From contig NZ_KZ819029.1 in NCBI RefSeq assembly GCF_003115845.1, forward strand, positions 68,952-132,951: DNA of 64,000 nucleotides, in the 5' to 3' direction. The DNA comes from Brenneria roseae subsp. roseae (GTDB lineage: Bacteria; Pseudomonadota; Gammaproteobacteria; Enterobacterales; Enterobacteriaceae). Position numbers and translations under genes: made by a program. The notes beneath the pieces were generated by a model that searched no databases, had not been told where the DNA came from, and was given only the letters and a program-made list of their open reading frames with translations. Position 1 is the first letter of the stretch, and every line of letters starts with the position of its first letter. Below, piece after piece: positions 8,615 to 18,791 of the stretch.

Positions 8615-9747
8615 TAAGCCTGACCCAGAATCCACGGTTGCCAGATTTTACCCACTTGATCGATATTATCCGACCACCACTGAGCATCCTGAACAAACGT
8701 ATCAGGGAAATAGGCCGGATTAGACGGTAATTTCACCAAATCCTCAGGACGGACAAAGTCGAATGCTTTTTTATTGGTTGGACCATAAGCGATGAATTGG
8801 GTTAGTTTCGCCTGTATTTCTGGTTGTAGTGCGAAATCAATCAGGAGTTGTGCATTTTCAGGATTCGGTGCGCCTTTCACCACACTCCAGTATTGCACTT
8901 GCTGTTTTGCCTGATTCCACTCAATCGCCAGCGGTGCCCCCTGATCGATTAACGCTTGCGCTCTACCATTCCAGATAGCGCCCAGAACAGCATCTTTACG
9001 TTCTAATAATTGAGCAGAGACAGCACCAGTATCCCACCACTTTGATACATAAGGCTTGATTTTACCCAAAGAGGCCAAAGCACGCTCAATATCAATTGGA
9101 TAAATATTCGCTTTTTCTACATTATCAGCCAGCAAGGCAAACTCGAGTTCGACAGAACCTGAGCGCATATCCGATAATGTTCGAGAACCGGGAAAACGTT
9201 GAATATCCCAAAACTCTTTCCATGTTTTAGGATGCGAATCGGCTCCAAACACGTCAGTGTTATAGACCATAACGGTAGCAAATAAAAGATTGCCAATCAT
9301 ATTTGGATGGCGCAACTCCGGTAAAATATCATCCGGGTTACTGAACTTCATTCCCGAATAGTTAATCGGCGCCAATGCCCCGGCTTTATCCAAATTGATT
9401 TGTATGATATCGCCCAGATCAAGAACATCAATACTCACTTGCCCGGATCTTACCATCGCCAATATTTGTGCCGCTGTCGAGGGCTGGATTTTTACATTAA
9501 TACCTGTTGCTGCCGTAAAAGGCTTATATACCGCACTCTCCATGGCTTCCTGATAGGCACCACCAAGACCTCGGACGATAACCTCCGGATTACTTTTAGC
9601 AAATACAGCAGGAACAGAAAAAGTATTAAGCGCCATACCCGCACTAATAATCGAGCCTTGCTTGATTAACCGACGACGGGAGACGTTTATACCTCCATTT
9701 TCTTCCTCATGACAGGTAGAAAGCAGGATTTTCTTTTTATTACTCAT
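8614..9747 (-). CDS. Tat-exported ABC solute-binding protein, PotD-like
   Basis: 377 residues. The N-terminus has a twin-arginine motif (SRRRLIKQG) followed by a hydrophobic stretch and a VPAVFAKS cleavage region, which predicts Tat export. The mature part begins VIVRGLGGAYQEAMESAVYKPF and has the usual bilobal layout of extracellular solute-binding proteins of the spermidine/putrescine-like family. It delivers ligand to the PotB/PotC-like permeases encoded next. The start at 9747 is preferred because AAAGG lies nine bases upstream; ATGs at 9753 and 9804 are in frame. The ligand is unknown. The downstream creatinase-like hydrolase suggests an amidino, N-acyl or ectoine-like compound (inference). 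Confidence 0.85.
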   Translation of the reverse strand: MSNKKKILLSTCHEEENGGINVSRRRLIKQGSIISAGMALNTFSVPAVFAKSNPEVIVRGLGGAYQEAMESAVYKPFTAATGINVKIQPSTAAQILAMVRSGQVSIDVLDLGDIIQINLDKAGALAPINYSGMKFSNPDDILPELRHPNMIGNLLFATVMVYNTDVFGADSHPKTWKEFWDIQRFPGSRTLSDMRSGSVELEFALLADNVEKANIYPIDIERALASLGKIKPYVSKWWDTGAVSAQLLERKDAVLGAIWNGRAQALIDQGAPLAIEWNQAKQQVQYWSVVKGAPNPENAQLLIDFALQPEIQAKLTQFIAYGPTNKKAFDFVRPEDLVKLPSNPAYFPDTFVQDAQWWSDNIDQVGKIWQPWILGQA

Positions 9748-9814
9748 ACTCATTATCCTTTGGTATATAGATAAAAAAATCCTCTCTGGTATCAAAAAAC
9801 TCAAAAAATAATTT

Positions 9815-10723
9815 TTATTTAACTTTCTTTATTGATTTTTCGTTTAACTTTTTATTTATAAAAAATTCCCTGGTGTTGTCATTTTTCCAATGACCTAGCA
9901 ATTCCCATACATTATCTGATTGTCTTAGTTTTTCTTTTATATTCTCCCCATCCAAAATAACCATTTGTGACATTAACCAATCGGCCATGATTAATGTTCC
10001 AGCTTGTGACCACCATGCAACAGAAGATGTACTCCTTGCGATATAAAGTGCCTCATCCGCTTCTTGTACCAGGGGTGACGTCTGTCTATCCGTAAATGCA
10101 ACGACATAGGCACCCTGCATACGAGCAATGTGCATCAATTCAATAGTATAAGGTATATAACGCTCATAACCGATGCCGATGAAAACATCGCCTTCACTAA
10201 CATGCCTTATACGATCGGCAATATCACCATGCCCAATATCAAGAACATCCGCACTTTTCAGTACATTAAGTTGCATCGCCAGATAAGAAGCCATGGCATA
10301 CGTTGTACCATGGGCGCTAACCCATATACGTCTTGCCGAAATCAGTTTTTCCGCAATACGAGAAACGACTTCGGCACTATTCAATTCCCCAGTCTGATTT
10401 ATTAACAGACTGCCATTTTCAAAAACGAGAGCTTTTAGCTCTATATCATTAGAGGGCATCTCAGCCCACTGGAATGTGCCACTTAACCCTGTCTTTTCAA
10501 TCAGCGCCTCGCCCAAATCTTCACGCAAATGAGCATAACCGCGATAACCTAAAGCTCGAGAGAATCGGACCACCGCCGCATCACTGATACTTATGGCATC
10601 CGCCAACTGCCTGGCGGTCATAAACGCGACACGTTCTTTATTACGTTCAATGTAACGCGCAATAATCTTTTGTGATGGCGTCAAACCTGAAAAGCGTTCA
10701 CCAACCAGCTTTGAGAAATCCAT
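9815..10723 (-). CDS. RpiR/MurR-family transcriptional regulator (HTH + SIS)
   Basis: 302 residues. The N-terminal about 75 residues form the RpiR-type helix-turn-helix (AIRQLADAISISDAAVVRFSR-like pattern). A SIS domain covers about residues 125-260, with VSAHGTTYAMASYLAMQ and GDVFIGIGYERY motifs. SIS domains bind phosphosugars or related effectors. The gene is first in the run, 67 bp upstream of the binding-protein gene on the same strand, so it probably controls the importer operon and itself. An inverted repeat upstream (10760-10776) is a candidate operator. The Lys-rich C-terminal tail (NKKLNEKSIKKVK) is unusual but has no assigned meaning. Confidence 0.88.
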   Translation of the reverse strand: MDFSKLVGERFSGLTPSQKIIARYIERNKERVAFMTARQLADAISISDAAVVRFSRALGYRGYAHLREDLGEALIEKTGLSGTFQWAEMPSNDIELKALVFENGSLLINQTGELNSAEVVSRIAEKLISARRIWVSAHGTTYAMASYLAMQLNVLKSADVLDIGHGDIADRIRHVSEGDVFIGIGYERYIPYTIELMHIARMQGAYVVAFTDRQTSPLVQEADEALYIARSTSSVAWWSQAGTLIMADWLMSQMVILDGENIKEKLRQSDNVWELLGHWKNDNTREFFINKKLNEKSIKKVK

Positions 10724-10759
10724 ACAGACCTCATATGACTCAATTACTACAGTAAATTA

Positions 10760-10776
10760 CAAACATGTTGTGTTTG
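10760..10776. promoter_or_regulatory. Candidate operator: inverted repeat CAAACA-N5-TGTTTG
   Basis: A perfect 6-bp inverted repeat, 37 bp upstream of the RpiR-type gene. It lies in the 361-bp AT-rich gap (10724-11084) between that gene and the end of the cobalamin operon. RpiR-type proteins bind dyads of this size. Apart from this dyad and the terminator at 11040 the gap shows nothing gene-like. Confidence 0.35.
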
Positions 10777-11039
10777 CAACAATAAATTTTTATATTTTTT
10801 ATAAAATAAATGGCAAATCACAAAAATGCCCCAACGAAAGTGGTAGGAAATCCATATATCATTGAAAAAAAACACAAACAAAAAAAATTAGCAAGCTAAT
10901 TACCCACCATATATAAAAATACATTTCACCATATCAGTTTAAATAAAATAGATTAGGAAACTACTTATTAAAAAATGAATAAATGAAATCATGCGGTTAT
11001 TTTTCACATATAACTCTAGTATACCGGGAAGAAAATACA

Positions 11040-11064
11040 GGCGAAAAAGCATGTTTTTTTCGCC
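11040..11064 (-). terminator. Terminator after cobT
   Basis: GGCGAAAAA / TTTTTCGCC hairpin with a 7-base loop, 21 bp after the cobT stop. The A/T part of the stem supplies T runs on either strand. It probably ends the long cbi/cob transcript. Confidence 0.65.
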
Positions 11065-11084
11065 ACTGAAGGAAACCAGGCCGA

Positions 11085-12149
11085 CTATGCCGGCAACACG
11101 ATATCGCTATCCGCCAATGCTCCCATATTGTTGTACATCGCACACGCCGCATCAATCAAATGCATGGCGATTGCTGCGCCGCTGCCTTCTCCGAGCCGCA
11201 TTTCCAGTTGCAGGTAGGGTTCAAGTTGTAAATGGCGCAAGGCAATAGCGGCGCCTTTTTCCGCAGAGAGGTGCGAAGGGATCAAATAATCGCGTACCGT
11301 CGGTGCAATCAGGCAGGCGGCCAATGCGGACGCATAGGAAAGAAATCCATCCAGCACAACCGGGCGGCCAACCGCGGCCGCGCCCAGCATAACGCCGGCC
11401 ATACCGACCAGATCGAAGCCCCCTACCCTGGCCAGTACCTCAATACCATCCCGCGCGTCGGGTTGATTAAAGGCAATGGCGTCACGGACAACGGCGGCTT
11501 TATGATGCAGGCGATCGCTGGGGAAATTAGCCCCGATGCCGACCACCTGATGCGGATCGCGATCGGTGATCACGCTGATTATTGCTGCGGCAGGCGTGGT
11601 ATTTGCCATGCCCAGTTCCCCCACGCCAAACACGCCGACGCCACCGGCGGCCTGTTCTATGGTCAACTGCGCGCTGGCGTACAGTAAATCCTCCGCTTGT
11701 TGACGAGTCATCGCGGCCTCACGGGCAATATTGCCGCTCCCGCGCTGTACTTTCATATTCAACACGCCCGGCAGTGGTTCGCTGTCGATCCCCACGTCCA
11801 CGACGTTAACCTCCGTGTTTGCATTGGCCGCCAGCACACAGACACCGGTGATGCCTTTGACCATATTGGCGGCCTGAATGGCCGTCACCGCCCGCGGTGA
11901 AATCGCCACGCCTTCGTCATACACGCCGTGGTCGGCGGCCATCACGATAATCTGTTTACGTTTGATCCGATGACCGGACAAACCGCGCATTCCCGCTAAT
12001 TGAATCGCCAGCGTTTCCAGACGCCCCAGGCTGCCCGTCGGTTTCAGCAAACCGTCGATTCGGGCCGAGGCCCGTTGCATCGCTTCATTATCCAGCGGAA
12101 TAATGGACTCAACCAGTTGTGAAAGCGTCAGTTCTGAATGTAGGTGCAT
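11085..12149 (-). CDS. cobT: Nicotinate-nucleotide:dimethylbenzimidazole phosphoribosyltransferase
   Basis: 354 residues (start at 12149, [12 protein letters not shown]). CobT makes alpha-ribazole 5'-phosphate from NaMN and dimethylbenzimidazole for the lower ligand of cobalamin. Family landmarks are [13 protein letters not shown] near the start, [24 protein letters not shown], and the C-terminal [10 protein letters not shown], where the Glu is the expected catalytic base. Full length for the family. It is the last gene of the cobalamin operon, 5 bp after the cobC stop. An in-frame start at 12179 would overlap cobC and is not needed. Confidence 0.96.
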   Translation of the reverse strand: MHLHSELTLSQLVESIIPLDNEAMQRASARIDGLLKPTGSLGRLETLAIQLAGMRGLSGHRIKRKQIIVMAADHGVYDEGVAISPRAVTAIQAANMVKGITGVCVLAANANTEVNVVDVGIDSEPLPGVLNMKVQRGSGNIAREAAMTRQQAEDLLYASAQLTIEQAAGGVGVFGVGELGMANTTPAAAIISVITDRDPHQVVGIGANFPSDRLHHKAAVVRDAIAFNQPDARDGIEVLARVGGFDLVGMAGVMLGAAAVGRPVVLDGFLSYASALAACLIAPTVRDYLIPSHLSAEKGAAIALRHLQLEPYLQLEMRLGEGSGAAIAMHLIDAACAMYNNMGALADSDIVLPA

Positions 12150-12154
12150 AGACT

Positions 12155-12772
12155 TTATTCTCGTGATTCCAATTGCCAATATGTCCGCTGATTAAAGGCG
12201 CGCAGCGTGACAAATCCGTCCTGAATATCCAGCACGCTGTATGTGCCCTGTTCAAAATGAAAATGCCACATGGCGGCGGCCGGCATGGCTAACAGCCTTG
12301 CCAGCAACAAACTCAGTGCGCCCTGATGCGCCACCCACAGATGATTTCCCTGAACGTTCTGCGTCAGCAATGCCTGGACGGCACGCTCGATACGCATTGA
12401 AAACTCAGGAAACGATTCTCCCGCCGTCGGGCGGGCATTCTGCCAGTCAGCAACCCAGGCCGCCCAGTTCTCCGCATCTTCCTGTTGTAAATCGCGGTGA
12501 TGACGCATTTCCCAGTCGCCAAAGTGCATCTCGTTTAGCGTCGTATCCGGAACGGCGGTAAGCGCATGCGATTGGAGTACCATTTCCGCGGTCTGCTTCG
12601 CCCGCGCCAACCCGCTACAGGCCGCAGAGGTAAAATCGATATCCTTCAACCAGTCGGCAACCTGTCGGGCCTGCGCTACGCCGATTTCCGTCAGGCGGAC
12701 ATCCGTTGTACCGCAAAAAACGCCGCTGAGATTGGCCTCGGTCTGACCATGTCTGACAAGAAACAACCGCAT
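12155..12772 (-). CDS. cobC: Alpha-ribazole-5'-phosphate phosphatase
   Basis: 205 residues of the histidine-phosphatase (phosphoglycerate mutase-like) superfamily. The catalytic motif [10 protein letters not shown] is at the N-terminus, with NEMHFGDWE and WVAHQGAL (second His) following. CobC dephosphorylates alpha-ribazole phosphate or cobalamin 5'-phosphate in nucleotide-loop assembly. The ATG at 12772 is preceded by GAGG with good spacing; an in-frame TTG four codons upstream is less likely. Its place between cobS and cobT supports the specific assignment over a generic phosphatase. Confidence 0.92.
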   Translation of the reverse strand: MRLFLVRHGQTEANLSGVFCGTTDVRLTEIGVAQARQVADWLKDIDFTSAACSGLARAKQTAEMVLQSHALTAVPDTTLNEMHFGDWEMRHHRDLQQEDAENWAAWVADWQNARPTAGESFPEFSMRIERAVQALLTQNVQGNHLWVAHQGALSLLLARLLAMPAAAMWHFHFEQGTYSVLDIQDGFVTLRAFNQRTYWQLESRE

Positions 12773-12805
12773 GCTTTTCCTCAAAATTTACTTTGATGTC
12801 GTTCA

Positions 12806-13552
12806 TCACAACAGCGCCAGCAAGAACACCAGCTCACCAACCTCTACCGCCGCCCCCAGCGTATCGCCGGTTTGCCCGCCCAATCGGCGTCGCAGATACG
12901 TTCCCATCAGCCAGATGACCACCAGCGTTATCCCCAAAGCCAGTAATGCACGCGCATGGCCTGACAATCCGGTCAGTAGCGCCCCGATCAGCAGGGTAGT
13001 CAGCGTTGCCCTCATACTCACCTGACCGATATACCAATTCCCCAGCCCCTGACCTTCGCGGGCATAGCGCTGCCGATACATCAGCAGCACAATCGTCGTG
13101 CGTCCAACCACCGACGCCGCCGTCAGTATCGCCAACATGGGCGTACCGCGCAGCGCCAGTTCGCTGACGACCAACACTTTGGCTACCACGATAAAAATCA
13201 ACGCCAGTCCGCCGTTAGTGCCGAGTCGGCTATCCCGCATAATTTCCAGCATTCGCTCACGTTTGCGGGCGGAAAAAACGCCGTCACAGGTATCGGCTAA
13301 TCCATCCAGATGAAATGCACCGGTGATCAACGCCAACGCCAGAACATAGGCCAAAGCTGCCAACGGTAGCCCGCTCCACGGAGCAAGCAGCGTAAACACG
13401 CCCCCGGCAATCGCCCCGACGATCAGCCCGATAAGCGGAAAACAGACGATACCATGCACGTACTGCTGCATCGCCACCCCTTGCGTCCAGCGTTCAGGCA
13501 CCGGGATACGCGTCATGAATTGCAAGGTGGCAAAAAACAATCGCAGGCTCAT
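12806..13552 (-). CDS. cobS: Adenosylcobinamide-GDP ribazoletransferase (cobalamin synthase)
   Basis: 248 residues, a polytopic inner-membrane protein with several hydrophobic stretches. It joins adenosylcobinamide-GDP and alpha-ribazole(-phosphate). The conserved Asp motif [13 protein letters not shown], followed by [19 protein letters not shown], is the CobS signature. It overlaps cobU by 4 bp (ATGA), so translation is coupled. A 33-bp gap separates it from cobC. Confidence 0.96.
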   Translation of the reverse strand: MSLRLFFATLQFMTRIPVPERWTQGVAMQQYVHGIVCFPLIGLIVGAIAGGVFTLLAPWSGLPLAALAYVLALALITGAFHLDGLADTCDGVFSARKRERMLEIMRDSRLGTNGGLALIFIVVAKVLVVSELALRGTPMLAILTAASVVGRTTIVLLMYRQRYAREGQGLGNWYIGQVSMRATLTTLLIGALLTGLSGHARALLALGITLVVIWLMGTYLRRRLGGQTGDTLGAAVEVGELVFLLALL

Positions 13553-14094
13553 TTGATTTTTACCTCAATCCCTGAGACCACCAGATAGACAGACTCTGCC
13601 GCCGCCGCCAAACGCTGATTGACGCGTCCGGCAATATCGCGAAAATGCCGGGCCAGCCGATTTTCCGGCACAATGCCCATACCCAACTCATTCGTCACCA
13701 GATAGATCGGCGACGGGCTTTGTGCGCAGGCGGCGATCAATTCATCGATCTGCCGTTGGATCACCGCCTCGATGGTCGGAAAATCCATCTGTTCGGGCGG
13801 TGTATCGCCGGCCTGATCAAATAACAGATTGGCGATCAGGGTGGTGATGCATTCCAGAATAACGGCTTCATCCGCCGCAGCCTGCTCCACGATCGCCTTG
13901 CCTAAATCACGGTAACCTTCCCATGTCCGCCAGTGTGCCGGACGGGTTTCGCGATGGATGCGTACACGATTAGCCATTTCGTCATCAGTCACCACCGATG
14001 TGGCGATATACAACACCCGATCGCGGCACGCCGCCGCCAGCTTTTCCGCCAACGCACTCTTACCGCTCCGGGCCCCGCCGGTAATTAAAATCAA
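13549..14094 (-). CDS. cobU: Bifunctional adenosylcobinamide kinase / guanylyltransferase
   Basis: 181 residues. The N-terminal P-loop [14 protein letters not shown], then [24 protein letters not shown] and [21 protein letters not shown], match CobU. The enzyme phosphorylates adenosylcobinamide and adds GMP to give adenosylcobinamide-GDP for CobS. The start ATG is directly after the P-loop-encoding context. 98 bp with no evident gene separate it from cbiP, the largest gap inside the operon after the cbiC/cbiB and cobS/cobC spacers. Confidence 0.96.
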   Translation of the reverse strand: MILITGGARSGKSALAEKLAAACRDRVLYIATSVVTDDEMANRVRIHRETRPAHWRTWEGYRDLGKAIVEQAAADEAVILECITTLIANLLFDQAGDTPPEQMDFPTIEAVIQRQIDELIAACAQSPSPIYLVTNELGMGIVPENRLARHFRDIAGRVNQRLAAAAESVYLVVSGIEVKIK

Positions 14095-14192
14095 ATGAGA
14101 CTCCTGTTCAGGAAATACGATTTTTATCCTCTACGTTCAGGATAAATCGAATACATTTCATCGCGTAGATACCGTGATTTATCGCCGGGTTA

Positions 14193-15716
14193 TTACGGTT
14201 GCTTCCCCATAAACCGGTATACCGCCCCGATATCAATATGCTCCCGCATGGCAGCGGCCAAAATATCAAACTGTTGCTGCTTGTGGCGGGCGTAATCAAA
14301 CGCGTCGCCAGCGAACGCCGCCAGACCTTTACGCTGGCGCAGCGTATTCAGTAGTGCGCGGGTAAACGCATCGTTATCAAACAGGCCGTGAAGATAGCTG
14401 CCCATTACGCTGCCGTCGGCGTTGACCGCTCCGTCAAAGCGCGCCGTCGCCTGCCCATGACGCTGAGTCAGGCAAACAAAAGGTTCGGCCTGCCGACCAA
14501 GGCGCGATTCCCCCATATGGATTTCATAACCGGCAACCGGCAGACCGGTGCAGCCTGTCAGCAAGCCAGGCAATTGCGGACAACAGCTTCCCGTCACGCG
14601 GGTGGTCACTTTCTGTTCCGCAAACACGGTGTCCACATCCAGCAGCCCCAGTCCGTCCATCCGGGCGACACCTGATTCCATGCCATCAATAATATGTTTC
14701 CCCAGCATCTGGTAACCGCCGCAAATACCGATGACAGAGACCCCCGACTGATGCTGTGCCTGTAGCGCATGAGCCAAACCGCTTTGTTGCAGCCACTGCA
14801 AATCACCCAGCGTATTTTTACTGCCGGGTAAAACGACCAAATCCGCGCCCGCCAGCGCCGACGCCGTGGCGACATAGCGTAAACGCACGTCTGGCTGAGC
14901 CGCCAGTGCATTAAAATCGGTAAAGTTGGCAATATGCGGCAGCCGAACGACGGCAATATCCAGCGCGTTTTGCGGCGCCCCCGCGTATTTCCCGGTTTGC
15001 AGCGCAACGCCGTCTTCGTCTTCCAACTCGATATTCAGCCACGGCATGACGCCAATCACCGGGACGCCGGTCAGCGCTTCGATCTGTACCAAACCCGGCT
15101 TTAGCAACGCCACGTCGCCGCGGAATTTATTGATGATCACCCCCTTCACCCGCGCCTTTTCTTCCGGCGGCAAGAGAGCCAGCGTGCCATAAATCGCCGC
15201 AAACACCCCGCCGCGATCGATATCCGCCACCAGCAACACCGGCGCATCGGCCATAGCCGCCATCCCCATATTGACGATATCCCGATCGCGCAGATTGATT
15301 TCCGCCGGGCTGCCCGCTCCTTCCAGCACCATCACCTCATATTCGCTGGCAAGGCTGTGGTAGACCTCATTGATTTGCTGCTGTAACTGCGGTTTATACT
15401 GGTGATACGTCATCGCATCCATATTGCAGGCGACCTTGCCCATCAGCACCACCTGAGATTTGCGATCGCTGGTTGGCTTGAGCAACACCGGATTCATACG
15501 CACGTCCGGCGCAATACCCGCCGCCTCGGCCTGAAAAATCTGTGCCCGGCCCATTTCTTCGCCATTCGGCGTAATACCGGAATTCAAGGCCATGTTCTGC
15601 GATTTAAACGGCGCACAGCGGTAACCATCTTGTGCAAAGATACGGCATAGTCCGGCGACCAGGATGCTTTTACCGACATCCGATGCCGTCCCCTGAATCA
15701 TGATGCAGCGACTCAT
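14193..15716 (-). CDS. cbiP: Cobyric acid synthase (glutamine-hydrolysing)
   Basis: 507 residues from the ATG at 15716 ([17 protein letters not shown]), which overlaps the cbiL stop by 4 bp. The N-terminal dethiobiotin-synthetase-like ATPase domain has GTASDVGKS and [20 protein letters not shown]. The C-terminal class I glutamine amidotransferase-like domain has the nucleophile region [12 protein letters not shown] and a late YLHGLFDN. It amidates four carboxyls of adenosylcobyrinic acid a,c-diamide. In Salmonella cbiMNQO lies between cbiL and cbiP; here the two genes abut. Confidence 0.96.
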   Translation of the reverse strand: MSRCIMIQGTASDVGKSILVAGLCRIFAQDGYRCAPFKSQNMALNSGITPNGEEMGRAQIFQAEAAGIAPDVRMNPVLLKPTSDRKSQVVLMGKVACNMDAMTYHQYKPQLQQQINEVYHSLASEYEVMVLEGAGSPAEINLRDRDIVNMGMAAMADAPVLLVADIDRGGVFAAIYGTLALLPPEEKARVKGVIINKFRGDVALLKPGLVQIEALTGVPVIGVMPWLNIELEDEDGVALQTGKYAGAPQNALDIAVVRLPHIANFTDFNALAAQPDVRLRYVATASALAGADLVVLPGSKNTLGDLQWLQQSGLAHALQAQHQSGVSVIGICGGYQMLGKHIIDGMESGVARMDGLGLLDVDTVFAEQKVTTRVTGSCCPQLPGLLTGCTGLPVAGYEIHMGESRLGRQAEPFVCLTQRHGQATARFDGAVNADGSVMGSYLHGLFDNDAFTRALLNTLRQRKGLAAFAGDAFDYARHKQQQFDILAAAMREHIDIGAVYRFMGKQP

Positions 15717-16432
15717 GGCGCCACCCCGGCGCCCCATTGCCGGTTCACCAAAATGGTGGAGAAATACGGTAGCGTCTGATCGTCGCCGATCTGATCCAGA
15801 CGCCGCCAGCACTGCTCGCCCGGTAAAGAGGCATCAGCCATCAGCAGCGCGTGCTCAAACAAATTGAGCCGCGCCAGCAGCGCACGCACGGTGGCAAAAC
15901 GGCCGTAAACCTTCATCAGCACCACACAGTCATGAGTAAGCAATGCGTGTTCCAATGCGGCTTCCGGCGCGGTGCAGGGCATGATCGCCAGCGATTGCTG
16001 TTCCATCGCCAGCGGAAACGCGGCTCTGGAAGCTATTGCGGCAAAGGAAGTCACCCCCGGCACAATTTCCAGCCACGGCTGTGGTCCAATCCGGGCCAGC
16101 AGGAACACCCAGGTACTGAACAACATTGAATCCCCCAGCGTGATAAAACCGACCTGCTTGCCGTTGGTCACGTCATCCGTCAACTGCCGGGCCATCTCAT
16201 CCCAGACCGCTTCTTTTTCGTCGTTTTCAGCACGCATGGGAAAATGACGGGTGCGAATCTCCGTTGAGGGCGACAGATACTCGCGCACAATGGATAACGC
16301 CAGACTATCCCCGCCTTTACGCCCTGCCGGGGCATACAGAATATCGAGCGTACCGATCAGACGGGCGGCACGTACGGTAATCAAATCGCTGGCGCCGGGG
16401 CCGACGCCTAATGCATACAGCCTGCCGGTCAT
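15713..16432 (-). CDS. cbiL: Cobalt-factor II / precorrin-2 C20-methyltransferase
   Basis: 239 residues of the SAM-dependent tetrapyrrole methylase family. The N-terminal [23 protein letters not shown] is the family glycine-rich signature, followed by GDSMLFSTW and [15 protein letters not shown]. It methylates C20 of cobalt-factor II, early in the anaerobic pathway. The start ATG shares its A with the cbiK stop (TAATG), and the stop overlaps cbiP by 4 bp. Confidence 0.95.
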   Translation of the reverse strand: MTGRLYALGVGPGASDLITVRAARLIGTLDILYAPAGRKGGDSLALSIVREYLSPSTEIRTRHFPMRAENDEKEAVWDEMARQLTDDVTNGKQVGFITLGDSMLFSTWVFLLARIGPQPWLEIVPGVTSFAAIASRAAFPLAMEQQSLAIMPCTAPEAALEHALLTHDCVVLMKVYGRFATVRALLARLNLFEHALLMADASLPGEQCWRRLDQIGDDQTLPYFSTILVNRQWGAGVAP

Positions 16433-17271
16433 TACACGACCTCCTGTTTTTCAGAACACAATGGCTCAGAACACAATGGCTCAGGACATGATGGTTCAGG
16501 ACATAGCGCCGCGTCCAGATGCCGGGAAAACATATCGCGGATCAGCGGATTTTCACCCAGCCCCTGCAACCAGCTTTGCGTGGCAATGCCCGCAGCTTCG
16601 AGTTGGGATTTCCAGGAGTCCGCGTCATCCGATGCCATATCGTTGATGGCATGATCGCCCGCGACCAGCATCAGCGGCATCAGATGGACTTTACGTATCC
16701 CCTGCTGCTGCAATCGTCCGATGATGTGATCAATTTCAGGGTAACTTTCAACAGCCCCCACCAGCGCCGGGAAATTCCGGGCGGTCATCAGATGATCGAG
16801 ACAGGCATAGGCCGAAAAAGCGTGATGACTGGCGCCGTGTCCCATAAAAACCACCCGCTCATCAGCATTCAACGGCGGCATCTGTGCTTCAAGCGCCGTC
16901 ATCAGTTGCTGATAGTCAGCAAAACGGCTCAGCAATGGCACACCCAGAACCAGACGCTGGAACCGTCCGCTGAATGCCCGTGCCTCACTGACCACTTTTT
17001 CGTACTCATCGCCGTTAATGACATGCAGAGACTGGACCGCCACATCCTGATAGCCCTCATCCGCCAGCCGCTGAAGCGCCTGACGAGGATTATCAATCAG
17101 CAAACCGTCGCGGTTGCGCAGCTTGCGAATAATCATTTCGGAGGTAAATGCCCGAAACAGATCGCGATCGCGGCAATGCGCGGCCAGATGCTGCTCACAG
17201 GCATCAATATTTTTTTGTCGGGTATGCTGATAACTGGTGCCAAAACTGATAATCAACAGTGCTTTTTTCAT
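16432..17271 (-). CDS. cbiK: Sirohydrochlorin cobaltochelatase with a Cys-Pro-Glu repeat tail
   Basis: 279 residues. The class II chelatase core starts MKKALLIISFGTSYQHTRQ. It has the two metal-handling histidine regions, VVFMGHGASHHAFSAY and MPLMLVAGDHAINDMASD. The enzyme inserts Co2+ into sirohydrochlorin, the first committed step. Odd feature: the last 23 residues hold tandem 5-residue units, CPEPS-CPEPL-CSEPL-CSEK, encoded by 15-bp DNA repeats (about 16445-16505). The four regularly spaced cysteines could bind metal or an Fe-S cluster, or be a neutral repeat expansion. CbiJ follows from 4 bp upstream, cbiL overlaps by one base. Confidence 0.95.
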   Translation of the reverse strand: MKKALLIISFGTSYQHTRQKNIDACEQHLAAHCRDRDLFRAFTSEMIIRKLRNRDGLLIDNPRQALQRLADEGYQDVAVQSLHVINGDEYEKVVSEARAFSGRFQRLVLGVPLLSRFADYQQLMTALEAQMPPLNADERVVFMGHGASHHAFSAYACLDHLMTARNFPALVGAVESYPEIDHIIGRLQQQGIRKVHLMPLMLVAGDHAINDMASDDADSWKSQLEAAGIATQSWLQGLGENPLIRDMFSRHLDAALCPEPSCPEPLCSEPLCSEKQEVV

Positions 17272-17274
17272 TTT

Positions 17275-18069
17275 TTATCCTTGTTGCGCCCGCCAGCGGG
17301 ACAGACGGTGAGCAAACTCCGCCGCGGAAACGACCCTATCCCGTCCGTCGTTCTCATCCAACACCGCAGGGCGGCGAACCACAATGCAGGGGATACTCAG
17401 CGCCAGACAGGGGGCAACCTTTTGCAGATAGCCGCCCTCGGCGCCCGACTCTTTGGTTATCACCACATCGGGCTGGCAGAGTTCGTACAGCGCACGATTA
17501 AATCCGGCGCTGTACGGCCCGCACTGGGCAATGATCTGTTCAACCCCCAGTCCCAGCGCTTCGCACTGCGCCAGCACCGCAGCCGTTGGCAATACGCGCA
17601 CCAGCAAATGCTTACCCGGCAGTTTTTGCCGGTATTCCGCCAGATCTTTACTGCCCGTGGTCAGCAATACCCGGGGGCCAAGCGTCCCGGCCACCGCACA
17701 TGCCGCATCCAGATTCGATACCTTGTGCAGCAACGGATGTTCGATAGCCTCAATGTCACTCGGTCGCTGATAGCGGGTGAGCGGTAAATGCAAACGATGG
17801 CAGGCGGTAGCCACATTACGGTGCAGCGCCTCGGCATACGGATGGGAGGCATCAATCACCCAACGCACTTGCCGGACCGACAGGTAATCCGTCATTTCCT
17901 GCGCATTCATGCGGCCCACCACCACCTCACCGGCAATATTTCCCGCCAGCTGCCGGCCCGTTTCCGTCGCCACCGACAGCCGATAGCGCTCTCCCGATGC
18001 GTCCAGCACCTGACAAATCTGCCGGGCGTCGCTGGTGCCGCCAAAGACATGAATGACCGGACGGTTCAA
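17275..18069 (-). CDS. cbiJ: Cobalt-precorrin-6A reductase
   Basis: 264 residues. The N-terminal VIHVFGGTSDARQICQ is the CbiJ/CobK glycine-rich nucleotide-binding signature. WVIDASHPYAEALHRNV and VITKESGAEGG near the end are also typical. It reduces cobalt-precorrin-6A with a pyridine nucleotide. The start overlaps the cbiH stop by 4 bp; cbiK begins 3 bp after its stop. Confidence 0.94.
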   Translation of the reverse strand: MNRPVIHVFGGTSDARQICQVLDASGERYRLSVATETGRQLAGNIAGEVVVGRMNAQEMTDYLSVRQVRWVIDASHPYAEALHRNVATACHRLHLPLTRYQRPSDIEAIEHPLLHKVSNLDAACAVAGTLGPRVLLTTGSKDLAEYRQKLPGKHLLVRVLPTAAVLAQCEALGLGVEQIIAQCGPYSAGFNRALYELCQPDVVITKESGAEGGYLQKVAPCLALSIPCIVVRRPAVLDENDGRDRVVSAAEFAHRLSRWRAQQG

Positions 18070-18791
18070 AGTTCATAACCCCGCGGCGTGATCATCAAAC
18101 CCTCCCGGCAATAGGTGGTTTTGTTCCCCACAATCACCAGACTGGTCATATCTACCGGGGAGAAATCCATGGCGCCAAAAGTGGTGATCCACTTCTCCTC
18201 TTTCTTGCGTCCCGCCGCTTTTACCACCCCCACCGGGGTATCGGGTGACGTCCACGGTGTCATCAGTTCAAACGCGCGGGCCAAATGGCCTTCCCGGCCC
18301 CGACTGCGCGGATTATAAAAGCACACCACGAAATCAGCCTGGGCAGCGGCAATAATGCGTTTTTCGATCGCCGGCCACGGCGTCAGTAAATCACTCAGAC
18401 TGATATGGCAAAAATCATGCATCAGCGGCGCGCCCAGCAGCGATGCGGCGGCAATACTGGCCGTAATCCCCGCCACCAGACGGACCTCCAGCTCCAACTG
18501 CTGCTGACTGACCAGTTCCAGCACCAGCCCGGCCATACCATAAATTCCAGCGTCCCCGCTGCTGATCAGCGCCACATTGCGGCCTGCCATCGCCAGATCA
18601 ATGGCTGTCTGACAGCGTTCGATCTCTTTGCACATCCCGGTTTTGATGACCTGTTTGTCTCCGGTCAACGACTTCACCAGATGGGTATACGTTTTGTAGC
18701 CCACCACGATTTCCGCTTCACGAATGGCGGAGATCGCCTCCTGCGTCATCATGGCTTCACTTCCCGGCCCAATGCCGATCACGGTTAACAT
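18066..18791 (-). CDS. cbiH: Cobalt-precorrin-3 C17-methyltransferase
   Basis: 241 residues of the tetrapyrrole methylase family. It starts [19 protein letters not shown] and has SSGDAGIYGMAGLVLE and LVAGITASIAAASLLGAPL. CbiH methylates C17 with ring contraction. It shares a single base with the cbiG stop (TAATG) and overlaps cbiJ by 4 bp. Confidence 0.95.
   Translation of the reverse strand: MLTVIGIGPGSEAMMTQEAISAIREAEIVVGYKTYTHLVKSLTGDKQVIKTGMCKEIERCQTAIDLAMAGRNVALISSGDAGIYGMAGLVLELVSQQQLELEVRLVAGITASIAAASLLGAPLMHDFCHISLSDLLTPWPAIEKRIIAAAQADFVVCFYNPRSRGREGHLARAFELMTPWTSPDTPVGVVKAAGRKKEEKWITTFGAMDFSPVDMTSLVIVGNKTTYCREGLMITPRGYEL

Noticed and set aside
14108-14299. 63-codon minus-strand frame in the cobU-cbiP gap
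   Set aside because: Mostly overlaps cbiP in another frame; no motif.
16519-17787. 422-codon plus-strand open frame
   Set aside because: Lies antisense to cbiK and cbiJ, which have clear family motifs. Its Gln/Arg/His-rich composition is typical of a shadow frame in GC-rich DNA.
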